A stretch of DNA of 7,767 nt, from NCBI GenBank assembly GCA_904420255.1, contig CAJFUT010000152.1, positions 1 to 7,767 on the forward strand, given 5' to 3'. The notes under the pieces were generated by a model. It was not told where the DNA came from, did no database searches, and worked only from the letters and a program-made list of their open reading frames with translations. Below, in pieces: positions 4,582 to 7,767 of this stretch (positions are counted from its first letter, which is position 1; each line of letters begins with the position of its first letter). The translations under genes and the position numbers were made by a program. This stretch comes from an uncultured Angelakisella sp. Its GTDB lineage: Bacteria; Bacillota; Clostridia; Oscillospirales; Ruminococcaceae.

Positions 4582-5991
4582 TCAGCCCTTGAACATTTTG
4601 GCGTTATCCGGGTTGTAGTGCTTTTCCAGCATCTCCTTGTCCACCCGGTCCAGCTCCTCCATGGGCAGCATGGAGAGGAGGGCCCATCCCAGGTCCAGGG
4701 TCTGGTCGATGGTGCGGTTCTCCTCCTCGCCCTGGCCCAGGAAGTGCTCCTCAAACTTCTGGCCGAAGCGGAGGTATTCCTTGTCCAGGGGGGAGAGCTC
4801 CTCCTCGCCGATAACCGAGGAGAGGCTCCGGGCGTCCTGGACCTTGGCGTAGCAGGCGAAAAGCTGGTTGGAAACGGCGCTGTGGTCGGCCCGGGTGTAG
4901 CCCTCGCCGATGCCGTCCTTCATCAGGCGGGAGAGGCTGGGCAGCACCGAGATGGGGGGATAGATGCCCATCAGGTCCAGCCCCCGGTCCAGGACGATCT
5001 GCCCCTCGGTGATGTAGCCGGTCAGGTCGGGCACCGGGTGGGTGATGTCGTCGTTGGGCATGGTGAGGATGGGGATCTGGGTCACCGAGCCGGTGGAGCC
5101 CTGGATCACCCCGGCCCGCTCGTAGATGGAGGCCAGGTCGGAGTAGAGGTAGCCGGGGTAGCCCTTCCGCCCGGGGATCTCCCCCTTGGAGGAGGAGAAT
5201 TCCCGCAGGGCCTCGGCGTAGGAGGTCATGTCGGTGAGGATCACCAGCACGTGCATATTCCGCTCGAAGGCCAGGTATTCCGCCACGGTGAGGGCGCAGC
5301 GGGGGGTGAGGATCCGCTCGATGATGGGGTCGTTGGAGAGGTTGAGGAACATCACCACGTTCTTCATGGCGCCGCTCTTTTCAAAGGAGGAGCGGAAATA
5401 ATCCGCCACGTCGTTCTTGACCCCGATGGCGGCAAAGACCACGCAGAACTGGGAATCCGGGTCCTCCTTGCCGTCCTTCGTGATCTGGGCCTGGCGGACG
5501 ATCTGGACCGCCAGCTTGTTGTGGTTCATCCCGGAGCCGGAGAAGATGGGCAGCTTCTGCCCCCGGATCAGGGTCATCAGGGCGTCGATGGAGGAGATGC
5601 CGGTGCGGATGTAGTTGCGGGGGTAGGTCCGGGAAACGGGGTTGATGGGCCGGCCATTGATGTCCCGCACCGTTTCGGCAAAGACCTCCCCCAGGCCGTC
5701 GATGGGCTTGCCGCTGCCGCTGAAGACCCGGCCCAGCACCTCAGGGGAGAGGGGAAGCTCCATGGGATGCCCCAGCAGCCGGGTCCGGGTGTTGGTGAGG
5801 GAAAGGCCGTTGGTCCCCTCAAAGACCTGGATCACCGCCTTGTCCCCCTCGATGGTGACGATGCGGCCGTCCCGGCTGGTGCCGTCGGGAAGCTCCAGCT
5901 GGACCATTTCCTCGAAGCTGGCGTCCTGGACATGGTCCAGCACCACCAGAGGGCCGTTGATTTCCTTCAGTCCCACATATTGTACGCTCAT
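4582..5991 (-). CDS. atpB: V-type ATP synthase/ATPase subunit B
   Basis: A complete 469-residue non-catalytic head subunit (family about 455-475), cytoplasmic, alternating with A in the A3B3 ring. Features in order: N-terminal beta barrel with [11 protein letters not shown] (11-21) and VFEGTNGLS (56-64); [12 protein letters not shown] (88-99); the degenerate nucleotide-binding loop [19 protein letters not shown] (146-164), which lacks the GKT of a true P-loop, as expected for B; the middle [20 protein letters not shown] (251-270) and [22 protein letters not shown] (273-294); and [18 protein letters not shown] (345-362), with R355 as the likely arginine finger completing the catalytic site of A. 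The start has a near-perfect AAAGGAGG (6008-6001) 9 bases upstream and lies 18 bases after the atpA stop, so the two are co-transcribed and probably translationally coupled. Also known as ntpB. Confidence 0.98.
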   Translation of the reverse strand: MSVQYVGLKEINGPLVVLDHVQDASFEEMVQLELPDGTSRDGRIVTIEGDKAVIQVFEGTNGLSLTNTRTRLLGHPMELPLSPEVLGRVFSGSGKPIDGLGEVFAETVRDINGRPINPVSRTYPRNYIRTGISSIDALMTLIRGQKLPIFSGSGMNHNKLAVQIVRQAQITKDGKEDPDSQFCVVFAAIGVKNDVADYFRSSFEKSGAMKNVVMFLNLSNDPIIERILTPRCALTVAEYLAFERNMHVLVILTDMTSYAEALREFSSSKGEIPGRKGYPGYLYSDLASIYERAGVIQGSTGSVTQIPILTMPNDDITHPVPDLTGYITEGQIVLDRGLDLMGIYPPISVLPSLSRLMKDGIGEGYTRADHSAVSNQLFACYAKVQDARSLSSVIGEEELSPLDKEYLRFGQKFEEHFLGQGEEENRTIDQTLDLGWALLSMLPMEELDRVDKEMLEKHYNPDNAKMFKG

Positions 5992-6009
5992 GACAAAGGC
6001 CCTCCTTTC

Positions 6010-7767
6010 TTACAGCTCCGCCTGGGCGTTGGCGTTCTGGGTTTCCGGGACAAAGACCTTGGCGAGGCCCAGCTCGATGTCCCGCTTGTAGCGGTCGAAC
6101 AGCTCCAGCTTGTCGCCGGGGATGTCGTATTTCATCTTGACCACCTGGTCGAAAAGGCCGGTTTCCTGGATGGAGCTGATGGGCACCCCTTTGGCCACCA
6201 GGTCCTTGGACTTGTCGTAGAGGTAGAGGATGACGTCCATCATCCGCAGCTGCTTCTCCAGGGAAACGTAGGTGTCGTCCTTGTGGTAGGCGTTCTGCTG
6301 GAGGAAGCCCACCCGGATGATGCGGCAGATTTCAATGGTGAGCTTCTGGTCGTCGGGGAGGACGTCGGCGCCGATGAGCTTGACGATCTCCATCAGCTTT
6401 TCCTCCTCGTGGAGGAGGTTCACCACCCGCTGGCGCTTTCGGACGAAGGTGGGGTCCACATTCTCCTTGTACCAGGCCCGCAGGTCGTCCAGGTACTCGC
6501 TGTAGCTGGTGGTCCAGTTGATGGCGGGGTAGTGGCGGGAATAGGCCAGGGATTTGTCCAGGGCCCAGAAGCAGCGGACAAACCGCTTGGTGTTCTGGGT
6601 CACCGGCTCGGAGAAGTCGGCCCCCTGGGGGCTGACGGCGCCGATGATGGTCACCGAGCCCTCCTGCCCGGAGAGGGTGTCCATATACCCGGCCCGCTCA
6701 TAGAAGCCGGAGAGGCGGCTGGGCAGGTAGGCGGGGAAGCCCTCCTCGGCGGGCATCTCCTCCAGCCGGCCGGAAATCTCCCGGAGGGCCTCCGCCCAGC
6801 GGGAGGTGGAGTCGGCCATGATGGCCACATGGTAGCCCATATCCCGGTAGTATTCCGCCAGGGTGATGCCGGTGTAGATGGAAGCCTCACGGGCCGCCAC
6901 CGGCATATTGGAGGTGTTGGCGATGAGGACGGTGCGGTCGGTGAGGGCCTTGCCGGACTTGGGGTCGATGAGGCTGCCGAATTCCTCCAGCACCTGGGTC
7001 ATTTCGTTGCCCCGCTCGCCGCAGCCGATGTAGACGATGATGTCGGCGTCGCACCACTTGGCCAGCTGGTGCTGGGTCATGGTCTTGCCGGTGCCGAAGC
7101 CCCCGGGGATGGCGGCGGTGCCGCCCTTGGCCACGGGGAAGAGGGAATCGATGACCCGCTGGCCGGTGATGAGGGGGCGGCTGATGGGCAGCCGCTGGGC
7201 CACCGGGCGGGGGGTGCGGATGGGCCACCGCTGGGCCAGGGTGAGGGTGTGCTCCTGGCCCTCGCCGTCGGTGAGCTTCAGGATGGGGTCAAAGATGCGG
7301 TATTTCCCCGCCGGGGCGGCCCAGGTGACGGTGCCGGAAAGCTCCGGGGGCACCAGGGCCCGGTGGGTGATGAGGCTGGTTTCGGGGCAGGTGGCGAAGA
7401 TCTGCCCTCCCTGGAGGGAATCCCCCTCCTTGGCGGTGAGGGTGACCTCCCAGAGCCGCTCCTGGTCCAGGGCGGAAATGTTGCCGCCCTCAGCGATAAA
7501 GGCCCCGGAGAGGGCCTCCATCTCCCGGAGGGGGCGCTGGATGCCGTCAAAGATATTGGAAAGGATGCCAGGGGCCAGGGTGGCGCAGATGGGGGAGCCG
7601 GTGGGCTCCACAGGCTCCCCGGGTTTCAGGCCGGTGGTGCCCTCGTACACCTGGATGGTGGTGGAAAGGTCGCTGATGGAGATGACCTCCCCCACCAGCC
7701 GCTTTTCCCCCACCAGGACCATCTCCTGCATGGAGAAGTCCTTGGAGTCCCGTACCGTTACCACGGG
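6010..7767 (-). CDS. atpA: V-type ATP synthase/ATPase catalytic subunit A, 5' end cut by window edge
   Basis: The window holds 585 codons of the catalytic subunit, lacking only about the first 10 (family about 585-600). Numbering from the GTG codon at 7764: N-terminal barrel with LVGEVISI (23-30) and QVYEGTTGLKPGEP (38-51); the A-specific bulge domain (about 110-180); P-loop GGFGTGKTMTQHQLAKW (221-237); GERGNE (249-254) with the catalytic glutamate; IMADSTSRWAEALREISGRL (315-334); PSRLSGFYERAG (348-359); and a helical C-terminal domain to 584. The reading frame is open to the edge and the codon before GTG is Pro, giving PVV, which matches the conserved GP-[LV]-V near the N-terminus. The GTG is therefore an internal Val and the true start lies outside. 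A hydrolyses or makes ATP while the membrane part moves H+ or Na+; which ion cannot be told without subunit K. Also known as ntpA. Confidence 0.98.
   Translation of the reverse strand, partial: PVVTVRDSKDFSMQEMVLVGEKRLVGEVISISDLSTTIQVYEGTTGLKPGEPVEPTGSPICATLAPGILSNIFDGIQRPLREMEALSGAFIAEGGNISALDQERLWEVTLTAKEGDSLQGGQIFATCPETSLITHRALVPPELSGTVTWAAPAGKYRIFDPILKLTDGEGQEHTLTLAQRWPIRTPRPVAQRLPISRPLITGQRVIDSLFPVAKGGTAAIPGGFGTGKTMTQHQLAKWCDADIIVYIGCGERGNEMTQVLEEFGSLIDPKSGKALTDRTVLIANTSNMPVAAREASIYTGITLAEYYRDMGYHVAIMADSTSRWAEALREISGRLEEMPAEEGFPAYLPSRLSGFYERAGYMDTLSGQEGSVTIIGAVSPQGADFSEPVTQNTKRFVRCFWALDKSLAYSRHYPAINWTTSYSEYLDDLRAWYKENVDPTFVRKRQRVVNLLHEEEKLMEIVKLIGADVLPDDQKLTIEICRIIRVGFLQQNAYHKDDTYVSLEKQLRMMDVILYLYDKSKDLVAKGVPISSIQETGLFDQVVKMKYDIPGDKLELFDRYKRDIELGLAKVFVPETQNANAQAEL

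Noticed and set aside
3470..4618. 382-residue plus-strand open frame across the traX end and antisense to atpD
   Set aside because: Out of frame with traX, runs through the bidirectional terminator, and has no family features.
2895..4754. 619-residue minus-strand open frame covering traX, the terminator and atpD
   Set aside because: It reads through two confidently identified genes and the palindromic terminator, with low-complexity Pro/Gln/Arg-rich translation; absence of stops is explained by GC content.

Overview
The window looks like a stretch of ordinary chromosome from a high-GC member of the Clostridia, most likely an Oscillospiraceae-type gut anaerobe (inference). The reasons are a TmcAL tRNA acetate ligase (a Firmicutes-type enzyme), an acetate kinase with clostridial-style motifs, a bacterial V-type ATPase instead of an F-type one, strong AGGAGG-type ribosome sites, and very GC-rich third codon positions. 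I see no mobile element, CRISPR array, tRNA or rRNA.

Layout from left to right. Positions 1-1097 (minus) hold the first ~365 codons of tmcAL, cut by the left edge. A 121-base AT-rich gap carries face-to-face promoters. ackA follows at 1219-2409 (plus), with a large hairpin structure behind it. Convergent to ackA is a 65-residue DUF378-type membrane protein (2500-2697, minus). A 254-base gap (2698-2951) holds an intrinsic-terminator-like hairpin, a candidate promoter and a leader hairpin. A TraX-family membrane protein (2952-3761, plus) follows. A perfect 32-base palindromic terminator separates it from the convergent distal part of a V-type ATPase operon, which reads on the minus strand as atpA (cut by the right edge), atpB, atpD.

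The genes fit a fermentative metabolism. AckA interconverts acetyl phosphate and acetate with ATP yield. TmcAL consumes acetate and ATP to acetylate the elongator tRNA-Met anticodon. The V-type ATPase couples ATP to cation movement across the membrane. The operon order A-B-D is the usual 3' end of bacterial V-ATPase operons; the I, K, E, C, F subunits would be expected beyond the right edge.

I found no convincing undescribed multi-gene system. The points most worth a second look are regulatory: the overlapping divergent promoters between tmcAL and ackA, and the plus-strand terminator-like hairpin whose T-tract runs into the putative traX -35 box although no plus-strand gene lies just upstream. 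Several very long open frames opposite these genes are by-products of the high GC content.
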